Origin: Streptomyces sp. WZ.A104
GTDB lineage: Bacteria; Actinomycetota; Actinomycetes; Streptomycetales; Streptomycetaceae
Direction: 5' to 3'
DNA: 64,000 nt
NCBI RefSeq assembly: GCF_002382885.1
Contig: NZ_NWVL01000043.1
Span: 1 to 64,000, forward strand
Part shown: positions 1 through 7,836 of the stretch, in pieces
How the letters are laid out: each line of letters opens with the position of its first letter
How positions within the stretch are numbered: position 1 is the stretch's first letter
Translations under genes and position numbers: made by a program
Notes under the pieces: generated by a model
The model's database searches: none
What the model was told of the DNA's origin: nothing
The model's input: the letters and a program-made list of their open reading frames with translations, nothing else

Positions 1-178
1 GGGCCGCGTCCTTCGCCGCCGCCCCGCCGTCCGCCGCGCCGCCGCTCGAAGCGGTCGAGGCCCAGTACGCCCCGCCGCCCCCGGCCAGCAGCACGGCCGC
101 GGCCACGGAGGCCACCGCGAGGGGCGGACGCCGCCGCCGGGGGCCGGTCACGTCGTTGTCGGGTCGCTCGGTGCTCAC
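1..178 (-). CDS. Membrane-anchored protein, N-terminal fragment (runs off window)
   Basis: Only the first 59 codons lie in the window. The GTG start at 178 follows an AGGAG ribosome site six bases upstream. The visible part has a polar N terminus with a run of four Arg, then one hydrophobic segment at about residues 20-36, then an Ala/Gly/Ser-rich stretch. This is the pattern of a single-pass membrane protein with an extracytoplasmic C-terminal part. I do not recognise the family. It lies on the same strand as, and 109 bases downstream of, the 65-residue gene at 288-485, so the two may be co-transcribed. Confidence 0.6.
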   Translation of the reverse strand, partial: MSTERPDNDVTGPRRRRPPLAVASVAAAVLLAGGGGAYWASTASSGGAADGGAAAKDAA

Positions 179-287
179 CGGATCGCTCCTTCGACTGCGT
201 TGCCGTCGCGGTGTCTGCCGCGTGCCCCCCGGACGGGGACACCGGTGGGACGGAGCGGAGGGGCGTGCGGTTCCCCGACGGCCGCCG

Positions 288-485
288 TCAGTCGCCGTAC
301 TCGGACATCGCGTCGATCAACCGGGCCGACGCGGGCGGGACCGTCACCCCGTGGATCAGGGCCGGCTCCACCCGGGCCGGGGCGCTCTTCGCGGGCACGG
401 CCCAGTGCGGCGCCATCCGCGCGCAGTCCCCGCGCAGCTCCGCCAGGCTCACTTCGGACTCTCGCGATGCGGTGTGCTTCGACAT
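288..485 (-). CDS. Hypothetical 65-residue protein
   Basis: A short reading frame with ATG at 485 and TGA at 288-290. It has no recognised domain, no membrane segment and no Cys cluster. There is no good Shine-Dalgarno sequence, but on this strand a TACGGT hexamer (492-497) ends six bases before the ATG, which fits a -10 element and a leaderless transcript as at many other genes here. It precedes the membrane protein that begins at 178. It is divergent from the PfkB kinase at 643, with a repeat-rich control region between them. It could be a partner or regulator of the membrane protein; this is inference only. Confidence 0.5.
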   Translation of the reverse strand: MSKHTASRESEVSLAELRGDCARMAPHWAVPAKSAPARVEPALIHGVTVPPASARLIDAMSEYGD

Positions 486-510
486 ATCCGCACCGTAACC
501 ACGGTCACGC

Positions 511-548
511 TCGGGTAGAAAGCCCTACTATCGGGTAGTTTTCCCTAT
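511..548. repeat. Two direct repeats TCGGGTAG-N4-CCCTA, 20-bp period
   Basis: The unit TCGGGTAG-N4-CCCTA occurs at 511-527 and again at 531-547, exactly 20 bp apart (about two helical turns). The repeats sit just upstream of the putative -10 of the minus-strand 65-residue gene and between the two divergent transcription units. They look like a tandem operator for an unidentified regulator. Confidence 0.45.
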
Positions 549-571
549 TCCTCGTCGGAGAGCTCACCCGG

Positions 572-589
572 TAGCGTGAACTGTCACGC
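572..589 (+). promoter_or_regulatory. Putative kinase promoter with overlapping palindrome
   Basis: A TAGCGT hexamer (572-577) can serve as the -10 for the kinase gene at 643. It overlaps a 16-bp inverted repeat with arms GCGTGA (574-579) and TCACGC (584-589) and a 4-bp centre. This arrangement would suit a repressor site. Confidence 0.4.
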
Positions 590-642
590 CGTCCCGGAGG
601 GCGCAGTCACGGCCCTTCGCCTTCCGCAGGAGTAGCCTCCCC

Positions 643-1617
643 GTGCGTATCGCAGTCACCGGCTCCATCGCCACTGACCACCTGATGACGTTTCCCGGCC
701 GTTTCGCCGACCAGCTGGTCGCGGATCAGCTGCACACGGTCTCCCTCTCCTTCCTGGTCGACAACCTCGACGTGCGCCGGGGCGGTGTCGCCGCCAACAT
801 CTGCTTCGGCATGGGGCTGCTCGGCACCCGCCCGATCCTGGTCGGCGCGGCGGGCTCGGACTTCGACGAGTACCGCGCCTGGCTCGACCGGCACGGCGTC
901 GAGACCGGCTCGGTGCGGATCTCCGAGGTGCTGCACACCGCCCGCTTCGTCTGCACCACCGACGCCGACCACAACCAGATCGGCTCCTTCTACACCGGCG
1001 CGATGAGCGAGGCCCGCCTCATCGAGCTGAAGAACGTCGCCGACCGCGTGGGCGGCCTCGACCTCGTCTCCATCGGCGCCGACGACCCCGAGGCGATGCT
1101 CCGCCACACCGAGGAGTGCCGCTCCCGGAACATCCCGTTCGCCGCGGACTTCTCGCAGCAGATCGCGCGGATGGACGGCGAGGAGATCCGCATCCTCCTC
1201 GACGGCGCCACGTACCTCTTCTCCAACGAGTACGAGAAGGGGCTCATCGAGTCCAAGACCGGCTGGAGCGACGAGGAGATCCTCGCCAAGGTCGGCCACC
1301 GCGTCACCACCCTCGGCGCCCGCGGTGTCCGGATCGAGCGGGCGGGCGAGCCGGTCATCGAGGTCGGCTGCCCCGAGGAGGAGACCAAGGCCGACCCCAC
1401 CGGCGTCGGCGACGCCTTCCGCGCGGGCTTCCTCTCCGGCCTCGCCTGGGGCGTCGGCCTGGAGCGCGCCGCCCAGGTCGGCTGCATGCTCGCCACCCTG
1501 GTCATCGAGACGGTCGGCACCCAGGAGTACACCCTGCGCCGCACCCACTTCATGGACCGCTTCACCAAGGCGTACGGCCACGAGGCCGCAGCCGAGGTCC
1601 AGCAGCACCTGGCGTGA
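643..1617 (+). CDS. adoK: PfkB-family kinase, probable adenosine kinase
   Basis: This is a 324-residue ribokinase-superfamily sugar/nucleoside kinase. The GTG start at 643 has a GCAGGAG ribosome site 10 bases upstream. The N-terminal region (AVTGSIATDHLM near residue 4, then VDNLDVRRGGVAANI around 44-58) closely resembles mycobacterial adenosine kinase. The C-terminal PfkB signature DPTGVGDAF begins at residue 251, with catalytic Asp257. Members phosphorylate adenosine (or a sugar) with ATP in the cytoplasm and feed purine salvage. The position just before cysteine desulfurase and ctaC matches the mycobacterial neighbourhood (adoK near ctaC). Kinase identity is firm; the adenosine preference rests on that resemblance. 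Confidence 0.88.
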   Translation: MRIAVTGSIATDHLMTFPGRFADQLVADQLHTVSLSFLVDNLDVRRGGVAANICFGMGLLGTRPILVGAAGSDFDEYRAWLDRHGVETGSVRISEVLHTARFVCTTDADHNQIGSFYTGAMSEARLIELKNVADRVGGLDLVSIGADDPEAMLRHTEECRSRNIPFAADFSQQIARMDGEEIRILLDGATYLFSNEYEKGLIESKTGWSDEEILAKVGHRVTTLGARGVRIERAGEPVIEVGCPEEETKADPTGVGDAFRAGFLSGLAWGVGLERAAQVGCMLATLVIETVGTQEYTLRRTHFMDRFTKAYGHEAAAEVQQHLA

Positions 1618-1618
1618 T

Positions 1619-3010
1619 TCAGCCGAGCCGGCGGACCACATAGGCCGAGCCCCGGTCCGCCGGCTCCTCGCCCATGTACTCCTGACCCCGCATCTCGCAC
1701 CAGGCCGGGATGTCCAGGCGCGCCGCCTCGTCGTCGGCGAGGACCGTCACCGTGGCGCCCACCGGTACCTCCCCGATCACCTTTGCGAGCTCGATCACCG
1801 GGATCGGGCAGCGGCGGCCCAGTGCGTCGACGACCAGGGACGCGGCAGGCTCGGGGGAGGGGGACACGGAGGGCGCCGACGCCGGTGCGCCGAGCCGCTC
1901 GCGCACCTCCGCGACCACTGCGGGCAGCGCGTCGAGGAAGCGGTCCACGTCGGCCTCGGCCGTGCCCGCCGGCAGCGAGACCCGGATGTTCCCCTCCGAC
2001 AGCACACCCATCGCCTTGAGCACATGGCTCGGCTCCAGCGTGCTGCTCGTACAGGACGAACCGGACGATACGGAGAACTCCCTCCGGTCCAGCTCGTGCA
2101 GCAGAGTCTCCCCGTCGACATAGAGACAGGAGAAGGTGACCAGATGCGGCAGCCGCCGCTCCGGATCACCCACCACCTCCACATCGGGCACCCGCTCCGC
2201 CACGACGGCCCGGATCCGGTCGATCAGGGCCCGCAGCCGCACCGACTCCGCCGCCGCCTCGTCCCGTACGGCGCGCAGGGAGGCGGCCGCCGCCACGATC
2301 GCGGGCAGGTTCTCGAACCCCGGCGCCCGCCCCGACTCCCGTTCCCCGGCGGGGCCTTGTGGTGCGAAGCGCACTCCCTTGCGGACGGCGAGCAGCCCCA
2401 CCCCGGCCGGCCCGCCCCACTTGTGCGCGCTCGCCGTCAGCAGCGACCAGCCGCCCGCCACCGGCCCCCAGCCGAGCGACTGGGCCGCGTCCACCAGCAG
2501 CGGCACCCCGGCATCCGCGCAGCGCGCGGCGACCTCGGCCACCGGCTGCTCGGTGCCCACTTCGTGGTTGGCCGACTGGAGACAGGCCAGCGCGGTGTCC
2601 GCCCGCAGCGCCCCGGCGTACGCCGCCGGGTCCACCGCTCCCGACCGGCCCACCGGCACCTCGGTGAAGGAGCCGCCCGCCGCCTCGTGGGCCGCCGCCG
2701 AATGGAGCACCGAGGAGTGCTCGACCGCCGACACCGCCAGATGGCGGCCGACACGCCGACGCCCCGAAAGTGCCCCGGCAATTCCCGCGTGCACCGCGGA
2801 CGTCCCCGAAGAGGTGAACACCAGCTCGTCCGGACGGCAGCCGACCGCCTCCGCGGCGGCCTCCCGGGCCGCGTCCAGCAGCAGCCGGGCGCGCCGGCCC
2901 TCCCGGTACAGCCGGGCGGGATCGGCCCAGCCCTCGTCCAGCGCGGCAAGCAGTGCCTGGCGTGCGACGGGGTGCAGGGGGGCGGCGGAGGCGGCATCGA
3001 AGTAGGGCAC
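1619..3010 (-). CDS. Cysteine desulfurase fused to TusA-like sulfur carrier
   Basis: A 463-residue fusion. Residues 1 to about 375 form a class V, NifS/IscS-like PLP enzyme: DAAQSLG binds the cofactor, SAHKWGGPAG carries the Schiff-base Lys, and SSGSSCTSS holds the persulfide-forming Cys. After a Pro/Ser-rich linker, the last 75 residues form a TusA domain with the acceptor Cys in RRCPIPVIELAK. The enzyme should release sulfur from L-cysteine and pass it directly to its own carrier domain for Fe-S, thiolation or cofactor use. It converges on the kinase gene, with stop codons two bases apart, and diverges from ctaC. Fe-S supply for the neighbouring Rieske protein is conceivable but not shown. 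Confidence 0.9.
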   Translation of the reverse strand: MPYFDAASAAPLHPVARQALLAALDEGWADPARLYREGRRARLLLDAAREAAAEAVGCRPDELVFTSSGTSAVHAGIAGALSGRRRVGRHLAVSAVEHSSVLHSAAAHEAAGGSFTEVPVGRSGAVDPAAYAGALRADTALACLQSANHEVGTEQPVAEVAARCADAGVPLLVDAAQSLGWGPVAGGWSLLTASAHKWGGPAGVGLLAVRKGVRFAPQGPAGERESGRAPGFENLPAIVAAAASLRAVRDEAAAESVRLRALIDRIRAVVAERVPDVEVVGDPERRLPHLVTFSCLYVDGETLLHELDRREFSVSSGSSCTSSTLEPSHVLKAMGVLSEGNIRVSLPAGTAEADVDRFLDALPAVVAEVRERLGAPASAPSVSPSPEPAASLVVDALGRRCPIPVIELAKVIGEVPVGATVTVLADDEAARLDIPAWCEMRGQEYMGEEPADRGSAYVVRRLG

Positions 3011-3161
3011 GCCGCCACGCTAGCCCGCGCCCGGCCCCACCTCGGCGGCGGCCGCCCTCCCCGGCCGGGCGAGTGGCCGTCAGATGGGGGCCGGAGGCCC
3101 GGATTCCACCCCTTGGGGGTGTCGGGCGGCGCGTTGGGCACCCTCCCCGCGCGACCCCAAA

Positions 3162-3202
3162 TAGCGTCCAGTAGGGTTTGGTCCGCATAAACATCCAAAC
3201 CC
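3162..3202 (+). promoter_or_regulatory. ctaC promoter region with perfect 8-bp inverted repeat
   Basis: Two -10-like hexamers, TAGCGT (3162-3167) and TAGGGT (3172-3177), lie about 100 bases before ctaC. A perfect inverted repeat, GGGTTTGG (3174-3181) and CCAAACCC (3195-3202) with a 13-bp centre, overlaps the second hexamer and the likely start of transcription. It could be an operator or a 5'-end hairpin. The rest of the 273-bp gap (3011-3283) shows nothing I can name. Confidence 0.5.
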
Positions 3203-3283
3203 CTGCCCGCGTCAGGGCCGGCGACCGACCAGAGACATACGGGCGCGCCGACCGTGCGGGCGAGACTCTCGGGAAGGCGCTAC

Positions 3284-4252
3284 GTGAGTCCCAACGGCTC
3301 CGACCGCTCGTCGCGGCGCCCGATGCGGCGGAAGCTGCCGCAGGTGCTGACTGCGGGCCTGGTCCTGGCGACGGCCTCCGGTTGTTCATACAACTGGGAG
3401 GATTTTCCCCGCCTCGGTATGCCCACCCCGGTAACGGAAGAGGCCCCTCGGATCCTCTCCCTCTGGCAAGGCTCGTGGGCGGCAGCGCTCGTCACGGGTG
3501 TCCTTGTCTGGGGGCTGATCCTCTGGAGCGTCTTCTTCCACCGGCGCAGCCGGACCAAGGTGGAGGTACCTCCGCAGACCAGGTACAACATGCCCATCGA
3601 GGCGTTGTACACAGTGGTTCCCCTCATCATCGTCTCGGTGCTCTTCTACTTCACCGCGCGTGATGAGTCGAAGCTCCTTGAGCTCTCCGACAAGCCCGCC
3701 CACACCATCAACGTGGTCGGCTACCAGTGGAGCTGGGGCTTCAACTACATCGAGAAGGTGGAAGGCCAGCCCGCTGCGGGCAAGGAGATCCCCAAGGAGC
3801 TCTCGGCCATCCCGGACAGGTTCCAGAAGGACTTCCCCGAGGGCGCCGGCGGCGTCTACGACGTGGGCATCCCCGGGACCCGTAACCCCCAGAACGGCAA
3901 CCCGGGTCCGACCCTGTGGCTGCCGAAGGGGGAGAAGGTCCGCTTCGTCCTCACTTCGCGCGACGTCATCCACTCCTTCTGGGTGGTGCCGTTCCTCATG
4001 AAGCAGGACGTCATTCCGGGCCACACCAACGTGTTCGAGGTGACCCCCAACCGGGAGGGCACCTTCATGGGTAAGTGCGCCGAGCTCTGTGGCGTCGACC
4101 ACTCCCGGATGCTCTTCAACGTCAAGGTCGTCTCCCCCGAGCGTTACCAGCAGCACCTCAAGGAGCTCGCTGAGAAGGGTCAGACGGGCTACGTGCCGGC
4201 GGGCATCGAGCAGACGGACCCGGCCAGGAATGCGGAGAAGAACCAACTGTGA
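3284..4252 (+). CDS. ctaC: Cytochrome c oxidase subunit II (CuA), lipoprotein
   Basis: Subunit II of the aa3 oxidase takes electrons from the cytochrome cc of the bc1 complex and passes them through a dinuclear CuA centre. The GTG start at 3284 has GGGAAGG upstream and gives 322 residues. The lipobox LATASGC places the lipidated Cys at residue 34. Two membrane segments follow (about 60-85 and 110-130). The CuA loop is GKCAELCGVDHSRM, with Cys265 and Cys269 plus the ligand His and Met. Its stop overlaps the ctaD start by four bases, so the subunits are translationally coupled. Confidence 0.97.
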   Translation: MSPNGSDRSSRRPMRRKLPQVLTAGLVLATASGCSYNWEDFPRLGMPTPVTEEAPRILSLWQGSWAAALVTGVLVWGLILWSVFFHRRSRTKVEVPPQTRYNMPIEALYTVVPLIIVSVLFYFTARDESKLLELSDKPAHTINVVGYQWSWGFNYIEKVEGQPAAGKEIPKELSAIPDRFQKDFPEGAGGVYDVGIPGTRNPQNGNPGPTLWLPKGEKVRFVLTSRDVIHSFWVVPFLMKQDVIPGHTNVFEVTPNREGTFMGKCAELCGVDHSRMLFNVKVVSPERYQQHLKELAEKGQTGYVPAGIEQTDPARNAEKNQL

Positions 4253-5985
4253 GCATCCTCAACGAACCTCAGGGTGCTGCGCCGGCAGACGACTCGTACG
4301 AGGACGAGCTGCCGGTGCGGCGCAAGGAGCCGGGAAACGTCGTCATCAAGTGGCTGACCACCACTGACCACAAGACGATCGGCTCGCTCTACCTGGTCAC
4401 GTCGTTCGCGTTCTTCATCATCGGCGGAATCATGGCGCTCTTCATGCGCGCCGAGCTGGCTCGTCCCGGCACGCAGATCATGTCGAACGAGCAGTTCAAC
4501 CAGGCGTTCACGATGCACGGCACGATCATGCTGCTGATGTTCGCGACGCCGCTGTTCGCCGGGTTCGCGAACTGGATCATGCCGTTGCAGATCGGCGCGC
4601 CCGATGTGGCGTTCCCGCGGCTGAACATGTTCGCGTACTGGCTGTACCTCTTCGGCTCGCTCATCGCGGTGGCGGGTTTCCTGACCCCGCAGGGTGCGGC
4701 CGACTTCGGCTGGTTCGCCTACGCGCCGCTGAACGACGCGGTCCGCTCGCCGGGTATCGGCGCCGACATGTGGATCATGGGCCTGGCCTTCTCCGGCTTC
4801 GGTACGATCCTCGGCTCGGTCAACTTCATCACCACGATCATCTGCATGCGCGCACCCGGCATGACGATGTTCCGCATGCCGATCTTCACCTGGAACGTCC
4901 TGCTGACCGGTGTGCTGGTCCTGCTGGCCTTCCCGGTTCTGGCCGCCGCGCTCTTCGCGCTGGAGGCGGACCGTAAATTCGGTGCGCATATCTTCGATTC
5001 CGCCAATGGCGGCGCGTTGCTCTGGCAACACCTCTTCTGGTTCTTCGGACACCCAGAGGTGTACATCATCGCCCTGCCGTTCTTCGGAATCATTTCCGAG
5101 GTCATCCCGGTATTCAGCCGCAAGCCGATGTTCGGCTACATCGGTCTGATCGCCGCGACGATCGCCATCGCCGGTCTTTCCGTGACGGTGTGGGCGCACC
5201 ACATGTATGTGACGGGCGGCGTGCTCCTGCCGTTCTTCTCCTTCATGACCTTCCTTATCGCGGTGCCAACCGGTGTGAAGTTCTTCAACTGGATCGGCAC
5301 GATGTGGAAGGGGTCCTTGTCCTTCGAGACACCGATGCTCTGGGCCGTCGGCTTCCTGATCACCTTCACCTTCGGTGGTCTGACCGGCGTCATCCTGGCC
5401 TCGCCCCCGATGGACTTCCACGTCTCGGACTCGTACTTCGTCGTCGCGCACTTCCACTACGTCATCTTCGGCACCGTGGTCTTCGCGATGTTCTCCGGAT
5501 TCCACTTCTGGTGGCCGAAGTTCACCGGCAAGATGCTGGACGAGCGGCTCGGCAAGATCACGTTCTGGACGCTGTTCGTGGGCTTCCACGGCACGTTCCT
5601 GGTGCAGCACTGGCTCGGCGCCGAGGGCATGCCGCGTCGCTACGCGGACTACCTCGCCGCCGACGGCTTCACCGCTCTGAACACGATCTCGACCATCGCG
5701 TCCTTCGTGCTCGGACTGTCGATGCTGCCGTTCTTCTACAACGTCTGGAAGACCGCCAAGTACGGCAAGAAGATCGAGGTCGACGACCCGTGGGGCTACG
5801 GCCGTTCGCTGGAGTGGGCGACTTCCTGCCCGCCGCCGCGGCACAACTTCCTCACGCTGCCGCGCATCCGTTCCGAATCGCCGGCGTTCGACCTGCACCA
5901 CCCCGAGATCGCGGCGCTCGAACAGCTTGAGCACCACTCCGAGTCGGACAAGGCCCTCGCCGGCGGCAAGGAGGCAGGCAAGTGA
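4249..5985 (+). CDS. ctaD: Cytochrome c oxidase subunit I
   Basis: A 578-residue catalytic subunit with twelve hydrophobic segments. It reduces O2 to water at the heme a3-CuB site and pumps protons. Visible landmarks are MHGTIM (heme a His ligand), FGHPEVYI (the CuB His and the Tyr cross-linked to it), HHMYVTG (two CuB His ligands) and HFHYVIFG (heme a3/heme a ligands). The GTG start overlaps the ctaC stop in GTGA, and its own stop overlaps the ctaF start in the same way, so ctaC-ctaD-ctaF form one operon. Confidence 0.98.
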   Translation: MSILNEPQGAAPADDSYEDELPVRRKEPGNVVIKWLTTTDHKTIGSLYLVTSFAFFIIGGIMALFMRAELARPGTQIMSNEQFNQAFTMHGTIMLLMFATPLFAGFANWIMPLQIGAPDVAFPRLNMFAYWLYLFGSLIAVAGFLTPQGAADFGWFAYAPLNDAVRSPGIGADMWIMGLAFSGFGTILGSVNFITTIICMRAPGMTMFRMPIFTWNVLLTGVLVLLAFPVLAAALFALEADRKFGAHIFDSANGGALLWQHLFWFFGHPEVYIIALPFFGIISEVIPVFSRKPMFGYIGLIAATIAIAGLSVTVWAHHMYVTGGVLLPFFSFMTFLIAVPTGVKFFNWIGTMWKGSLSFETPMLWAVGFLITFTFGGLTGVILASPPMDFHVSDSYFVVAHFHYVIFGTVVFAMFSGFHFWWPKFTGKMLDERLGKITFWTLFVGFHGTFLVQHWLGAEGMPRRYADYLAADGFTALNTISTIASFVLGLSMLPFFYNVWKTAKYGKKIEVDDPWGYGRSLEWATSCPPPRHNFLTLPRIRSESPAFDLHHPEIAALEQLEHHSESDKALAGGKEAGK

Positions 5986-6380
5986 AGATCCAGGGACAGA
6001 TGTTCATCTGGCTGAGCGTCTTCATCCTCGCCATGGCCGTCGTGTACGGCGTGTGGTCGAAGGAGCCGGTCGGCACCACGGCCCTCTTCCTGGCCTTCGG
6101 CCTGGCCCTCATGATCGGCTTCTACCTGGCCTTCACGGCCAAGCGGGTCGACGCCATGGCCCAGGACAACAAGGAGGCGGACGTCGCCGACGAGGCGGGC
6201 GAGCTGGGGTTCTTCTCCCCGCACAGCTGGCAGCCCCTCGCCCTGGCGGTCGGTGGCGCCTTCGCCTTCCTGGGCATCGCCGTCGGCTGGTGGCTGATGT
6301 ACTTCTCGGCCCCGCTGCTCCTGATCGGCCTCTTCGGCTGGGTGTACGAGTACTACCGGGGTGAGAACCAGACCCAGTGA
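5982..6380 (+). CDS. ctaF: Cytochrome c oxidase subunit IV (actinobacterial)
   Basis: A 132-residue membrane protein with four predicted hydrophobic segments: two near the N terminus and two after a charged DNKEADVADEAGE loop. It is the small actinobacterial-type oxidase subunit and belongs to the bc1-aa3 supercomplex. The GTG start overlaps the ctaD TGA. A strong terminator follows within 35 bases, ending the operon. Confidence 0.95.
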   Translation: MKIQGQMFIWLSVFILAMAVVYGVWSKEPVGTTALFLAFGLALMIGFYLAFTAKRVDAMAQDNKEADVADEAGELGFFSPHSWQPLALAVGGAFAFLGIAVGWWLMYFSAPLLLIGLFGWVYEYYRGENQTQ

Positions 6381-6411
6381 CACCCCGCCAGAGGTGACAC
6401 GCGCTACACCA

Positions 6412-6450
6412 CGAAAGGCCCGCATCGCCGCAAGCGACGCGGGCCTTTCG
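6412..6450 (+). terminator. Terminator of ctaCDF
   Basis: A perfect 12-bp stem, CGAAAGGCCCGC (6412-6423) pairing with GCGGGCCTTTCG (6439-6450), with a 15-base loop. Confidence 0.85.
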
Positions 6451-6493
6451 CTCGTTTGCAGTCACTGAACGCGCTGCAACGGACGAATCTTCT

Positions 6494-6499
6494 TAGCGT
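6494..6499 (+). promoter_or_regulatory. -10-like TAGCGT before L,D-transpeptidase (leaderless)
   Basis: TAGCGT ends six bases before the ATG at 6506, and there is no Shine-Dalgarno sequence. This fits transcription starting at the A of the start codon. Confidence 0.5.
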
Positions 6500-6505
6500 G
6501 GACGC

Positions 6506-7759
6506 ATGAACCACACGCCGCGCATCCGCACCGTAGTGAGCTGCACCCTGCTGGTCGTGACCCTCGTCGCGGGTGCGACCGCCTGTGGCTCACCCGACGG
6601 CCACCCGCTCTCGACGAAGCCGTACGACGCGGGCGACCAGGTCTCCTTCAACGGCCCCTCCAAGAACGAGAAGGCCGACCCCGACAAGCCGCTGGAAGTC
6701 GTCGTCAAGGGCGACGACGGCCGCATCACCGACGTCAGCGCCGTGGACACGGGGGGCCGCCACCTGGCGGGCGAGCTCTCGGCCGACGGGCGCCGGTGGC
6801 GCTCCACCGCCCCGCTCGCGGCCGGTACCGGATACACCGTCAGGGTCTCCACCGAGAACAGCGACGGCGCCCCCGGCGTCCGTACGCTCTCCTTCGACAC
6901 CTCCTCGCCCAAGAAGCTGCTGAAGGTCGCCTTCGGCCCGCAGGCAGGCACCTACGGCGTCGGACAGCCCGTCACCGCGGAACTCAGCGCCCCGATCACC
7001 GACAAGGCCTCCCGGGCCACCGTCGAGCGCGCCCTGAAGGTGCGCTCCACCCCGGCGGTCACCGGCTCCTGGTACTGGGTCGACGACAAGACGCTGCACT
7101 ACCGCCCGAAGGAGTACTGGCCCGCGAACGCCACCATCGAGGTGCGCTCCAACCTCACGGGCATCAAGGTGACCAAGTCCCTCTACGGAGCCGAGGCCAA
7201 GCCCCTGAAGCTCACCACCGGCGACCGTATCGAGGCCATCACCGACGCCTCGGACCACTCCATGACGGTCCTGCGCAACGGAGAAGTGATCAACACCATT
7301 CCGGTCACCACCGGCAAGCCCGGCTTCTCCACCCGCAACGGCGTCAAGGTGGTGCTGGCGAAGGAGTACTACGTACGGATGCGCGGGGAGAGCATCGGCA
7401 TCGCGGCGGGCTCCTCCGAGTCGTACGACCTGCCGGTCTACTACGCCACCCGGGTGACCTGGAGCGGTGAGTACGTCCACGCCGCGCCCTGGTCGACCGG
7501 CTCCCACGGCTATGCCAACGTCAGCCACGGCTGCACCGGCATGAGCACCGGCAACGCCGCGTGGTTCTTCGAGACCGTGCGCCAGGGCGACATCGTCAAG
7601 GTCGTCGGCAGCGCGGGGGAGGACATGAGCCCGTTCGGGAACGGGTTCGGCGACTGGAACCTCTCCTGGGAGAAGTGGCAGAAGGGCAGTGCCCTCAACG
7701 AGGGGGTGCCGGACAGCCCTCAGACCCTCCAGGCCGCCCGGCTGCGCCCCCACGTCTGA
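6506..7759 (+). CDS. L,D-transpeptidase lipoprotein
   Basis: A 417-residue secreted lipoprotein: signal peptide at about residues 8-26, lipobox VAGATAC. It is followed by two immunoglobulin-like domains (about 40-120 and 130-240) and a YkuD catalytic domain ending in HGYANVSHGCTGMS, where Cys343 is the nucleophile. Such enzymes (LppS/LdtMt2 type) make 3-3 cross-links in peptidoglycan or attach proteins to it, outside the membrane. It stands alone between the two respiratory operons and has its own leaderless-type promoter. The C-terminal extension after the YkuD domain is Trp-rich, as is usual in actinobacterial Ldts. Confidence 0.95.
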   Translation: MNHTPRIRTVVSCTLLVVTLVAGATACGSPDGHPLSTKPYDAGDQVSFNGPSKNEKADPDKPLEVVVKGDDGRITDVSAVDTGGRHLAGELSADGRRWRSTAPLAAGTGYTVRVSTENSDGAPGVRTLSFDTSSPKKLLKVAFGPQAGTYGVGQPVTAELSAPITDKASRATVERALKVRSTPAVTGSWYWVDDKTLHYRPKEYWPANATIEVRSNLTGIKVTKSLYGAEAKPLKLTTGDRIEAITDASDHSMTVLRNGEVINTIPVTTGKPGFSTRNGVKVVLAKEYYVRMRGESIGIAAGSSESYDLPVYYATRVTWSGEYVHAAPWSTGSHGYANVSHGCTGMSTGNAAWFFETVRQGDIVKVVGSAGEDMSPFGNGFGDWNLSWEKWQKGSALNEGVPDSPQTLQAARLRPHV

Positions 7760-7792
7760 TCCCGGCCCCAGGAGTGCCCCGCGACGCGGAAC

Positions 7793-7815
7793 GCCCCTCA
7801 GGCGGCCACAGGGGC
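7793..7815. terminator. Weak hairpin between convergent genes
   Basis: GCCCCT (7793-7798) pairs with AGGGGC (7810-7815), a 6-bp stem in the 77-base gap between the convergent transpeptidase and pseudo-receiver genes. It has no T-run, so a terminator role is only suggested by position. Confidence 0.35.
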
Positions 7816-7836
7816 CCAGGGATGCGCAGAGGCCCC

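Noticed and set aside
572..589. Rex-type redox operator near the kinase
   Set aside because: GTGAACTGTCAC has one Rex-like half-site but the wrong spacing and second half, so I describe it only as a palindrome.
1325..3190. A 621-codon open frame antisense to the kinase and desulfurase genes
   Set aside because: It is a GC-driven shadow: Arg/Pro/Ser-rich, no domain, and opposite well-recognised genes.
3254..3283. Longer ctaC reading frame from 3254
   Set aside because: GTG 3284 has the correct ribosome site and gives a normal lipoprotein signal peptide.
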